Source of the DNA: an uncultured Spartobacteria bacterium
GTDB taxonomy: Bacteria; Verrucomicrobiota; Verrucomicrobiia; Chthoniobacterales; Chthoniobacteraceae
DNA: 64,000 bases
Assembly (NCBI GenBank): GCA_903901425.1
Contig: CAIURC010000158.1
Span: 39,020 to 103,019, forward strand
Direction: 5' to 3'
The notes under the pieces were generated by a model. It saw only the letters and a program-made list of their open reading frames with translations. It had not been told where the DNA came from and did no database searches. The translations under genes were made by a program, and so were the position numbers. Shown here one piece after another: positions 1 through 8,400 of this stretch (its first letter is position 1; each line of letters opens with the position of its first letter).

Positions 1-973
1 CCTGGTTTCGCTCCCAGTCGGACTCCTGCTGGCCCTCCTTTTCATGCTCAGCCGGATGTCCCGGTTCAACGAAATCATCGCCATCCTCGGATCCGGCCGA
101 AGCGTTTTCCGGATCCTGGTCCCCCTGCTCGGCATCGGGTTCCTTGCCAGTGCAGCCTGCATGGCGCTCAACTACGAGCTCGGCCCGAAGGCTGAGTCGG
201 GGAAGAAAGCCGCCCTTGAAGAGATCGTGAAGGGCAACCAGAAAAATGGCCGGAAAAAGAAGGAGCGCGGAATGGTGGATGGCTACCTGTTCCGGGACCG
301 GATGAACCAGCGGACGTGGTACGTGCGGCGGATGCGTCCCAACCATCCGGAACTGACCGGGGTGCATATTACACAGCAGGATGCCGAGGGCCGGATCTTG
401 AAAAAATGGATTGCCGCGCGGGCGGTGTACGAGGGAATGGGCCACCGGTGGCGGCTGCAGCGTGGGGTTGCCATCGAATTCACCGAAACCGGGGACGTCG
501 CCCGTCTGGAGAACTTTGTGGGTGGAGACCGGGTGATCACGGATTGGAGCGAGACGCCGTGGCGGATCAGCAGTTCGCACCTTCAGGCGCAGAACCTCTC
601 GGTGCCGGAACTCCAGGATTACCTTCGGGTGAACAGCGATTTTCCGGCCGTGTCACTGGCGCCGTTCCGGACGTACTACTGGCACCGCTGGATCCAGCCA
701 TGGTCTGCCCTCGTGGTCGTGCTGATCGCCGCACCGCTTGGGATTGTGTACTCGCGGCGCGCCGTGCTGGCCGGGGTTGCGGCCTCGATCTTCATCTTTT
801 TCGGGATGGTTTTCCTCAACAACCTCTGCCTCGCACTCGGCAGCGGATCCAGAATCCCTCCGATCGTCGCTGCGGCCCTCCCCAACCTGTTCTTTGCCGG
901 ACTCGGCACAGTCATGCTCTATTACCGGGCCAAAAACCGGGAGTTGCCGAAGTTCCTGGTCTTCGGGCGGTAA
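1..973 (+). CDS. LptF/LptG-family permease (5' end outside window)
   Basis: Inner-membrane permease subunit of the LPS export ABC transporter (YjgP/YjgQ family), working with LptB to extract LPS from the inner membrane. The reading frame is open from base 2, where a hydrophobic stretch precedes the Met at 44, so that Met is internal and the true start lies upstream. Visible parts are an N-terminal membrane segment around the ILVPLLGIGFLASAACM stretch, a periplasmic beta-rich middle (about residues 70-205 from the Met at 44), and three C-terminal membrane segments (about 218-298, with WSALVVVLIAAPLGIVYSRR first). The order membrane / jellyroll-like / membrane is that of LptF/G. LptF and LptG cannot be told apart from this fragment. 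The next gene starts 16 bp downstream on the same strand. Confidence 0.85.
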   Translation, partial: LVSLPVGLLLALLFMLSRMSRFNEIIAILGSGRSVFRILVPLLGIGFLASAACMALNYELGPKAESGKKAALEEIVKGNQKNGRKKKERGMVDGYLFRDRMNQRTWYVRRMRPNHPELTGVHITQQDAEGRILKKWIAARAVYEGMGHRWRLQRGVAIEFTETGDVARLENFVGGDRVITDWSETPWRISSSHLQAQNLSVPELQDYLRVNSDFPAVSLAPFRTYYWHRWIQPWSALVVVLIAAPLGIVYSRRAVLAGVAASIFIFFGMVFLNNLCLALGSGSRIPPIVAAALPNLFFAGLGTVMLYYRAKNRELPKFLVFGR

Positions 974-989
974 CCCTGGGCGCACATTT

Positions 990-1484
990 ATGATCAACGA
1001 CTGGAGCATCCAAAGCCGAGGCGACCGCTGCGCGCAGACCGGGACGCCCTTTGCCGAGGGCGAGTTTTTCTACACGGTCTTGTACGACGAAAAGAATGGG
1101 TTCCGCCGGGAAGACCTGTGCGAGGCGGCATGGGAAGAGCGCCGGACCGTGGAACCGCTCCCCTTCTCCTTCTGGCGCACCAAGTACGAACCGCCGCCAC
1201 CAGCGGCGCCGGAACCCATCGGCAAACAGACGGCAGAAGACCTCCTCCGCCGTCTGATCGCTGAAAACGAGCCCAACCGGGAAGGGGTCCGGTACATCCT
1301 GGCAGTCATGCTCGAACGAAAACGGCAACTCAAGGAGGTGGAGGCCAAACGGGCCGAGGACGGTTCCCTTGCCCGGGTGTACGAGCACAGCAAAACCGGC
1401 GAGGTGTTTGTGATCCGCGACCCGGAACTCCGTCTGGACCAGATTGCCGAGGTCCAACTCCAGATCGCCGACCTCCTCAAGTAA
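990..1484 (+). CDS. conserved hypothetical protein, 164 aa
   Basis: Function unknown. The chosen ATG at 990 follows the permease stop by 16 bp; the frame is open further upstream, but that part overlaps the permease and reads as shadow. The N-terminus has a CAQTGTPFAEGEFFYTVLYD stretch, a Cys/Gly-containing motif resembling a family of short PVC-group proteins whose members begin with a C-x-x-T/S-G-x-x-(F/L)-x-x-G-E pattern. That resemblance is from memory and weak. The rest is highly charged and probably helical; the end (DQIAEVQLQIADLLK) looks like an amphipathic helix. No signal peptide or membrane segment is visible, so the protein is probably cytoplasmic. It may be co-transcribed with the permease. 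Confidence 0.7.
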   Translation: MINDWSIQSRGDRCAQTGTPFAEGEFFYTVLYDEKNGFRREDLCEAAWEERRTVEPLPFSFWRTKYEPPPPAAPEPIGKQTAEDLLRRLIAENEPNREGVRYILAVMLERKRQLKEVEAKRAEDGSLARVYEHSKTGEVFVIRDPELRLDQIAEVQLQIADLLK

Positions 1485-1543
1485 CGGCCCCGGACGCACA
1501 CTCTGGACACCGGTGGTTTAATCAGGGGGCACCCCTCCCCCCC

Positions 1544-2611
1544 ATGAAAACCCGCCCCGTCTGGCTCGCGCTGCTCCTCCTCGCTTCCACCGCCGCCGCA
1601 GCCCACCTCGAACTGGTCGCCGGAGGCGGCACCCGGGAAAAGGATGGGCCCGCCGTAGAGTGCCGGCTGAAGGAACCGTTCGGAGTCGAGTTCCTGCCCG
1701 GAGGCGAAATGGTGATTGTCGAAATGACAAGCGGCAACCGGGTGCTGCAGGTCGACAAAAAGGGCTGGCTGACTCACTTGGCCGGAACCGGCGCCAAGGG
1801 GTTCTCCGGGGACAACGGTCCGGCGGCAGAAGCCACATTCAACGGGATCCACAATTTGGCCGTTCTGCCGTCCGGGAGCCTCCTCCTGGCGGACAGCTTC
1901 AACCATGCGCTCCGGAAGATCGACTCCGGCACCGTGCGGACGTTGGCCGGCGGCCCCGGGCCCACAGGAAGCGGAGCGAGATCCGGCCCGCTGTCTGAAG
2001 CCAAGTTCAGCACCCTGATCCAGATCGCGCTGCATCCGGACGGGCGGCACCTGCTCGCCGCTGACATCGGCAACCGCAGAGTGTGCAGAATCAACCTTGA
2101 AGCGGGTACCTTTGAAACCGTGGCAGGCAACGGGACCCGGGGTGTCCCGGCAGACGGCGCCATGGCCGCGGACGCACCGCTGGTAGACCCGCGGGCGGCA
2201 GTGTTCGACGGGCAGGGCGGTTTTTACGTCCTTGAACGGGGTGGCCATGCGTTGCGTCATGTGGACGCGGATGGCCGGATCCGCACGGTGGCAGGGACGG
2301 GCCGGGAAGGCTGGAGCGGCGACGGCGGGCCGGGCCTGGAGGCGACGTTCCGGGGTCCCAAGCATCTGTGCATGGACCGCGATGGAAGCGTGATCGTGGC
2401 CGATGCCGAGAACCATGTGATCCGCCGGTTTGATCCCAAAAGCGGCCGGGTGACTGCGGTGGCAGGCACGGGCAAGGCCGGAAACGGAGCTGCCGGACGC
2501 GAACCGCTCGAAACCGATTTGCGGCGCCCACACGGGGTGACGGTGGGCCCGGATGGCCTGCTCTACATCACGGATACCTACAACGACCGGATTCTCAGGC
2601 TGGTTCCCTAA
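1544..2611 (+). CDS. secreted NHL-repeat beta-propeller protein
   Basis: 355 aa with a clear signal peptide (MKTRPVWLALLLLASTAAAA, cleavage near residue 20). The mature part is built of repeated blades carrying A-G-T/N-G-x-x-G-x-x-G-D/A-G motifs (AGTGAKGFSGDNGPAAEATF, AGTGREGWSGDGGPGLEATF) followed by P-x-x-(V/L/I)-x-x-(D/P)-x-x-G-x-(L/V)-(L/V/Y)-(V/I)-x-D-(S/A/T)-x-N-x-(V/A/I)-(I/L)-R, the NHL signature. About five to six blades are visible, enough for one propeller. It is probably periplasmic or exported. The ligand cannot be inferred. It stands 36 bp before the epimerase gene on the same strand. Confidence 0.85.
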   Translation: MKTRPVWLALLLLASTAAAAHLELVAGGGTREKDGPAVECRLKEPFGVEFLPGGEMVIVEMTSGNRVLQVDKKGWLTHLAGTGAKGFSGDNGPAAEATFNGIHNLAVLPSGSLLLADSFNHALRKIDSGTVRTLAGGPGPTGSGARSGPLSEAKFSTLIQIALHPDGRHLLAADIGNRRVCRINLEAGTFETVAGNGTRGVPADGAMAADAPLVDPRAAVFDGQGGFYVLERGGHALRHVDADGRIRTVAGTGREGWSGDGGPGLEATFRGPKHLCMDRDGSVIVADAENHVIRRFDPKSGRVTAVAGTGKAGNGAAGREPLETDLRRPHGVTVGPDGLLYITDTYNDRILRLVP

Positions 2612-2647
2612 GCCGCCCCCCCATTTTTTTCGGGAACTCGAACCGGA

Positions 2648-3673
2648 ATGGCGTCAGGATACGCCACAGAAATGCACGGGCCAGATCCAGTTGTGGTGGT
2701 ATGCGGTGGCGGCGGATTCATCGGCGGCCACCTCGTGCGCGACCTTCTGGCACAGGGGCATTCGGTCCGGAGCGTGGACCTCAAACCTGTCGAAAACTGG
2801 CACCAAACCTTTTCCGAAGCCGAGAACCTTGTGCTGGACCTTCGGGACAAGGAATCCTGCGCGGCAGCAGTCCGGGGTGCCGCCGTGGTTTACAACCTCG
2901 CAGCCGACATGGGCGGGATGGGGTTTATCGAGAGCAACCGGGCGCTCTGCATGCTGAACGTCCTGATCAACACGCATCTCCTGCTCGCGGCAAAAGAAGC
3001 CGGTGTGAACCGGTATTTCTTTGCGTCCTCGGCCTGCGTGTATGCAGCCAACAAACAGGACAGCCCCGAAAACAACGGGCTGAAAGAGTCCGATGCCTAT
3101 CCGGCACAGCCGGAGGACGGTTACGGCTGGGAAAAACTTTTCGGGGAACGGATGTGCCGCAATTTCACCGAGGATTTCGGACTCCAAACCTATGTGGCCA
3201 GATACCACAACGTCTACGGTCCACACGGCGCGTTTAAGGGTGGCCGCGAAAAGGCGCCGGCAGCCATCTGCAGAAAAATCGTGGCGGCCAAACTGTCCGG
3301 CCGGCATGAGATCGAGATCTGGGGGGACGGCGAACAAACCCGGAGTTTCACTGACATCGACGACTGCCTCAAAGGAACGCAGGAACTCCTCAAAAGCGGC
3401 GTGACAGACCCGGTAAACATCGGAAGCGCCGAACTGGTTTCCATCAACCAACTGGTGGAGATCGTCGAGGAGATCGCCGGTATCCGTGTTCGGAGAGTCT
3501 ACAAACCCGGGGCGCCCATGGGCGTCCGGGGCCGCTGCAGCGACAACACCAAAATCCGACAGATTCTGGGCTGGGAACCTTCCACCCGGCTCCGTGACGG
3601 CATGGAGAAAATGTACGCGTGGATTCATGACCAGATGACCCAGCGACTGAACCGTGCAGGCACGCCGGAATAA
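2648..3673 (+). CDS. GDP-mannose 3,5-epimerase-like NAD-dependent epimerase
   Basis: Extended short-chain dehydrogenase/reductase of 341 aa. The Rossmann motif GGGGFIGGH lies at about residues 18-26 and the catalytic Tyr/Lys pair in GYGWEKLFGERMC (about 158-170). The stretch AADMGGMGFIESNRAL is strongly reminiscent of GDP-mannose 3,5-epimerase (ADMGGMGFI), and the N-V-Y-G-P-H-G motif with the following basic residues fits a nucleotide-sugar substrate. The expected role is to make GDP-L-galactose/gulose-type sugars for surface glycans, but substrate specificity is inferred. The Met at 2672 (MHGPDPVVVV) is an alternative start closer to the fold. A GT2 glycosyltransferase lies convergently 30 bp downstream. 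Confidence 0.85.
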   Translation: MASGYATEMHGPDPVVVVCGGGGFIGGHLVRDLLAQGHSVRSVDLKPVENWHQTFSEAENLVLDLRDKESCAAAVRGAAVVYNLAADMGGMGFIESNRALCMLNVLINTHLLLAAKEAGVNRYFFASSACVYAANKQDSPENNGLKESDAYPAQPEDGYGWEKLFGERMCRNFTEDFGLQTYVARYHNVYGPHGAFKGGREKAPAAICRKIVAAKLSGRHEIEIWGDGEQTRSFTDIDDCLKGTQELLKSGVTDPVNIGSAELVSINQLVEIVEEIAGIRVRRVYKPGAPMGVRGRCSDNTKIRQILGWEPSTRLRDGMEKMYAWIHDQMTQRLNRAGTPE

Positions 3674-3703
3674 CGGCCGGACCTGGCATTCCGCATCCAC
3701 AAC

Positions 3704-4555
3704 TCACCGGCGAAGCTTCCAAACACCGGTGCTGCGTTCGACTTTAAACCGAACCCGTTTCCCGGGCGAATCCAGCGTATAAATCTCGTACTCCAAAGGT
3801 GTCCGGACGTAGTGCCCATGGACGAGCCGCCTCAAACGGAAATGAGCCACCACCAGCGGTGCCGCCACCCGGGCCCAGCCAGGAGCGGAATCAAAGAGCC
3901 GCCTGTTTTCGGCCAATGCCGCGGCACTGGAGCCCAGGTTTTCGCCGGTGTCCGTGAAAACGGAGGTCGCAAATCCGCAGAGCCCCATCCGAACCCCGTG
4001 CTCCAGAAGGGAGAGAATCCAGAGCGCATCCCCTGCGGCCCGCGATCCGGGATCAAACCGGAGACCGTCTCGCTCCAGAATTGTCCTGCGAAAAAACATG
4101 GCGCAGGAAAGGATTGCAAGGTTGTTGGAAACCAGGGTGTGGATGCGCTGGGGCAGAAGCGCCCGTCGGGTGCAAATGTATTGGCCGCCCGCATCCACAA
4201 CATGCGCGTCCGCAAAAAGGACGTCGACTTCTGGCAGCACCTCAAAACAGGCGTGGACCCGGCGAAGCGCGCCCGGCAAGTACTGCTCGTCGCAGTTCAA
4301 ATACGCGCAGAATTCGCCCCCGGCCCGGGCCAAGCCTCGATTGATCGCGTCGTACATCCCAGCGTCGTTTCCGGTGGCAAACTTCAGTCCGGGCCAAGTG
4401 ACGCTCCGGGCCTCCGCCCAACGCTCGGCTTCAGACCCGCTTCCGCCATCCTGAACCAGATGCTCGAGTTGCACGCCTTTCTGGTCCGCAACCGAGGCGG
4501 CACAGAGGTTCAACCAGCCCAGCTGCCTGTAACTGGGAGTGACGATCGAAAACAT
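3704..4555 (-). CDS. family 2 glycosyltransferase
   Basis: About 283 aa from the ATG at 4555 (MFSIVTPSYRQLGWL), the classic GT-A N-terminus. The frame stays open to a GTG at 4618, but the extra 21 residues precede the conserved first strand and are probably untranslated. Conserved parts are the nucleotide-binding start (SIVTPSY), the HLVQDGGSGS stretch, the GMYDAINRGLARAGGE motif, and LNCDEQYLPGAL, where NCDEQ stands at the DxD metal site. This pattern (ITPSYNQ ... DGGSTDGT ... GMYDAINKG ... LNSDD) marks small sugar transferases of polysaccharide clusters. It lacks membrane segments and is presumably cytoplasmic. It is convergent with the epimerase and may act in the same glycan pathway. Confidence 0.85.
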   Translation of the reverse strand: MFSIVTPSYRQLGWLNLCAASVADQKGVQLEHLVQDGGSGSEAERWAEARSVTWPGLKFATGNDAGMYDAINRGLARAGGEFCAYLNCDEQYLPGALRRVHACFEVLPEVDVLFADAHVVDAGGQYICTRRALLPQRIHTLVSNNLAILSCAMFFRRTILERDGLRFDPGSRAAGDALWILSLLEHGVRMGLCGFATSVFTDTGENLGSSAAALAENRRLFDSAPGWARVAAPLVVAHFRLRRLVHGHYVRTPLEYEIYTLDSPGKRVRFKVERSTGVWKLRR

Positions 4556-4683
4556 CCGCCCCGTGTATACCGACAGCGGCTGATGGAGACCAGCGGATTG
4601 GAAAATCGGCTGCCGCACCCGATGGCGCCGAGTTCGCCGAGGGCGGTGTAGACAAGCGGGTCCGAATCCGGGACGGCACGTCC

Positions 4684-4977
4684 TTGAATCCGGCCAGAGA
4701 ATTTCGCGTCCATGATGGGGCAGTCACCGCCACCGCATGGCACCCCCGCCTCCCGATTCTGGCAACTGCGTCGGACGACCACAGTGTCCGGCTATGGAAT
4801 GTTCACACCGGGCAACAACTCGAAGAGTTTGCCGTGTTTGAATCCGTCCCAGACCGCCTGTTCTGGGATTCCGCAGGCGAGCGTCTGGCCGTCATGTGCC
4901 GCGAATTGAGTGCCACCATGAGCATCTTCAGACCCGCGTCCGTCCAGCCCGCCGCCCAGGTTCCGCCCCAAAAATAG
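4684..4977 (+). pseudogene. WD40-repeat gene remnant (C-terminal fragment)
   Basis: About 97 codons encode one full WD40 repeat (HDGAVTATAWHPRLPILATA followed by SDDHSVRLWNVHTGQQ) and part of a next one. The frame has no ATG; only a TTG at 4684 could start it, and the frame closes upstream at a TGA at 4540-4542 within the region of the opposing glycosyltransferase. A single repeat cannot form a propeller, so I read this as the 3' end of a deleted WD40 or kinase-WD40 gene. The end of the frame meets the 51-bp repeat region, which fits a rearranged locus. Confidence 0.6.
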
Positions 4978-5427
4978 GCAACCTCCGGGTAAAGGCGGCG
5001 AGAGTTCGATGCGCCCGAGTGAAGAGAGCTGGGCAGAACGCAAACGATCCACGCTCCCGGCTCCGCCGGCTCTCTGACCTTGGCCAACGGCCATGCGGAT
5101 TTAAACCCGGGGTTGTTGCAACCCTGGGATCCCGCGCCGATCCCCCAGTGGCCCACATCTCTCCCTGCACTCCCCTGGGATCCCGCGCCGATCCCCCAGT
5201 GGCCCACATCTCTCCCTGCACTCCCCCGGGATCCCGCGCCGATCCCCGTGGCCCACATCTCTCCCTGCACTCCCCCCGGGATCCCGCGCCGATCCCCGGT
5301 GGTCCACATCTCTCCCTGCACTCCCCCGGGGACCTCGGCTCGGCCCCCATCATGGCCGAGACATACGATCCGCGACGCGCCGGCCCCCTGATGCCGCGTT
5401 CCGCATCCGGCTCGGGAAAACGACGGG
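4978..5427. other. 450-bp non-coding stretch with tandem repeats
   Basis: Between the WD40 remnant and the 3' end of the giant gene. Four direct repeats occupy 5126-5327 (listed separately). The remainder (4978-5125 and 5328-5427) shows no convincing gene; short frames through the repeats give a periodic peptide and look accidental. Confidence 0.6.
5126..5327. repeat. four tandem copies of a 50-51-bp repeat
   Basis: Copies at 5126-5176, 5177-5227, 5228-5277 and 5278-5327. Each begins GGGATCCCGCGCCGATCCCC and continues with a GTGGCCCACATCTCTCCCTG core and a C-rich end. Copies differ by a few bases and single-base indels around the CCCC(C)(A)GTGG junction. There are no unique spacers, so it is not a CRISPR array. 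The GGGATCCC start is itself palindromic. It lies just beyond the stop of the giant minus-strand gene and could be a transcript-end or recombination element; function unknown. Confidence 0.9.
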
Positions 5428-8400
5428 TCAAGGGTTCGAGATCCGGACCCTGAGGAACCGGGAATTCCTGTAATCGACAGGCACGGTGTCGCGGAGCTGG
5501 AGCAGGCTTGGGGAATCGTGTTCGACAACGGCGCTGACGGGAGTCCATCCCGAGGCGGAGTCGATCTGGTCCTTGGCTTCAAGCTGGAACGAAAGACCGG
5601 TAGCGGCGGGATTTCGAGGGATGGAGATTCTGAGGTAACCGAGGCCGTCCACCTCCACCTCTTCAAAGGATACTGGATCGCCGTTGCCAGAGTTGGGCTG
5701 CGAGTTCAAAGCGAATTCGGCAAGGTTCGAAAAACCGTCCCCGTCAGGATCTGCGAGCGGATCAGAAAACGAGGATGAGGCGAATCCGGACAGTGGCCAG
5801 TAGGCGGCCGCCCATGCGTCGTAGGGGGAGAGTGTTGCGCTAACGTCGAGGGTCCGGAATGTCGGAAGGCCGCCGTCATCGGCGCTGAGACGGAGTGTGT
5901 AGGAGCCTGCGGCGCCCACGCGGAAAGACGAATGGAGTGCGATGGGAGCGGAGAAGAAGGCGGGCCCAGGGCCGGAAACGAGGTTCCACGCCGTGGTGAC
6001 GCGGGCAGGAACAGGCAAGCTGTCGTCAACAACGGAGGCCTGAAGCGCAACTGGGGAAAGCGCGTTCGGCACTGGGGTGGTGAAGGAAATCACCGGCGCA
6101 GTGTTCAGCGGAACAATAGAGAGGTTGGAAAACGTGACCGTGTTGAGTCCGACGCCCGTGGCGTTGTCGACATAGAAGCCGACCAGAACCGGCGTGGTCA
6201 TGATCACCGTCTGCGGTTGTCCGACCTGCGCCCAGACTCCGGGCGCACCTGAGACGTCCGGCGCGTGGAAGGCGGTGATGGAGTTGCCCCGCCGGATAAT
6301 GCGGATCCAGCGGACAGCTCCGGTAAAGGTTGGAACGCCTCCACCGTTCCCACCCGCAATCGAACGCCAAAGGAAACCCGAATAGGAGCCCGTGGGGATC
6401 CGGCCCATCTGCGCGTATGCGCCGGTCTCGATGTTTTCCGAGATCCGAATGCCAGAGATGGCGGAACCGGCGCCGGAGGTGGCGGATGCGTGCTTGGCGG
6501 TGACCATGAGATCGCCGGAATACTGCCAGCCATGAAAATACCCGTTGGGTCCTCCGGCCACGGTATAGACACCGTTGCTGAGCGAGGCGGACCCGGCGAG
6601 GGAGGGCGTGGTGTTGGCGTCCTCCGAAACGAAGGTGGGGCTGAGCGTATCCGGCGAGACGGTCACGGAGTCAAAGACGGCGGTAGCCGTGGAAGAGGCG
6701 GAGTTGCTGGTCACGGTCAGGCCGCCGAGAGCCCGGTTGTCCATGGAAGTCGCGGCGGGCGTTCCAAGCGTTTGCCAAGGGCCGGGCACGCCTGCGACAT
6801 CCGAGGCGTAGGACGCAGTCACCGTCTGGGTGGTGGCGTTCCGCTCGAGCTTGAGCCAGAGCGGGAGCGTCACTCCCGCCTGGGTGGTGACGGTATCCAC
6901 CGTTGAGACCGTGGCACGGGTCCTGAACTGGAGGCCGGTCCCCGGGACAAATCCGAGCACGGCGCGGCGGGCGCCACGGGGAAGCGCATCCCGGAGTGTG
7001 AGCCCGGCGAATGAAGCGGTGGCGGGCGCGCTGGTGAGGCGCGCGGTGACGGAAGAATCGCCGTCCACGGACCGGAGGTCGACATGAGCGGCATCGGCAC
7101 TAGCGGTGTAACCGGCGCCCGTGCCCGCCAGGGTGAAGGTGGAGCCGAGTTGGAGCGTCTGGCCGCGTCTGGAGGAAGAGGGGCCAAGGTCTTGAGTAAT
7201 CCAGTCGGCCGGGGCGATGGCGGAACCGTACACGAGGGAGACCTGATCGCTCACGGTGAACTGGCCGTCCGTGGCGCTGAGCTGGAGGATGTAGGTGCCC
7301 GGAGCGGAGAACGTGACGGCCGTTTCGGTCTGGCTGGGGGACTCGATCTGCGCGGTGCCGGGGCCAGCCACCTGACTCCATGTGAACGACAGGGGCTGCG
7401 GCAGGCCATCGTCGGTGACCGATGCCCGGAGAATTGCACCCTGTCCCTCCGGCAACCGGAACCCTGCCGCGGCGGGGCTGGTGATGAAAAGCGTGGGCGG
7501 CAGGTCGTTGTCGATGATCTGGATGCTGGCAAATGCGTTGGCGCCGATGTCGTAAGCGCCTGTGTTGAGCGAAGCCAGGACGAACTCAGTCGGTTCGGTC
7601 AGCAGATCGTCCACGGGCTGGATGGAGACGGTCTTGGCCGATTCGCCCGCGGCGAACGTAAGGGAGGTGAACGTGGCGGGGGAACTGGTGTAGTCTGTGC
7701 CGGAGGTTGCCGTCCCTGAAACCGCCAAGGAGACCGTGAGGGAGGCGGTGGTCGGTTCAGAACGGGTGACAAGGAACTGCCCCGTCTGGCCCGGGGTTTC
7801 AGAAGCGGTAGCCACCGGGGCGCTGATCTGGACTGTGCTGCGGTCGTCATCAGCAATCCGGACCGTGGCGCTGTTGGGTGAGCCAATCTGGTAGGCGGCG
7901 TTGGCTGTGACTGTGAGGGTGACGCTCTCTGTGCCTTCGTTGTTTGAGTCTTGGATCGGGCTGAGTGTCACCGTCACGGAAGGTTCGCCGGCGGGAATCG
8001 TGACCAAAGGCGGGATGGACGAGTAGTCCGTGGAGAACGAGGCGGTGCCGGACAGCGCAAAGCTCACGGTAAGCGCCTGAGCTATCGATCCCGTGCGCAC
8101 CAGGGTGAAGGCGCCCGGGTCTCCGGACTCGCTGGCATCCGGGTCGGTGGCGGTGACCGTAAGGGTGGGGAACTCGTCGTCTTTGATCTGCAGCGAATGA
8201 GCGTTGAGGGTACCCAGTTGAACGCCGACAGGGTTCGACAGCGAGACCGCGACGGTCTCTGTGGATTCCGTCAGAAGATCCTGAAGCACCGGGATCTGGA
8301 TTGCTTTGACGGTTTCACCAGGGGCAAATGAAAGGGATCCAGAAACGGCGGTGTAATCTGCGCCAGCGGTGGCCGAGCCATCGGCCGTGGCAAAATCTAC

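Noticed and set aside
316..993. Second frame inside the LptF/G gene
   Set aside because: Arg/Gly-rich shadow; the permease frame has membrane helices and clear fold.
1070..2533. Minus-strand gene opposite the NHL protein
   Set aside because: Lies opposite two supported plus-strand genes and lacks recognisable domains.
5126..5327. CRISPR array
   Set aside because: Copies are directly adjacent with no unique spacers, and unit ends vary by indels.
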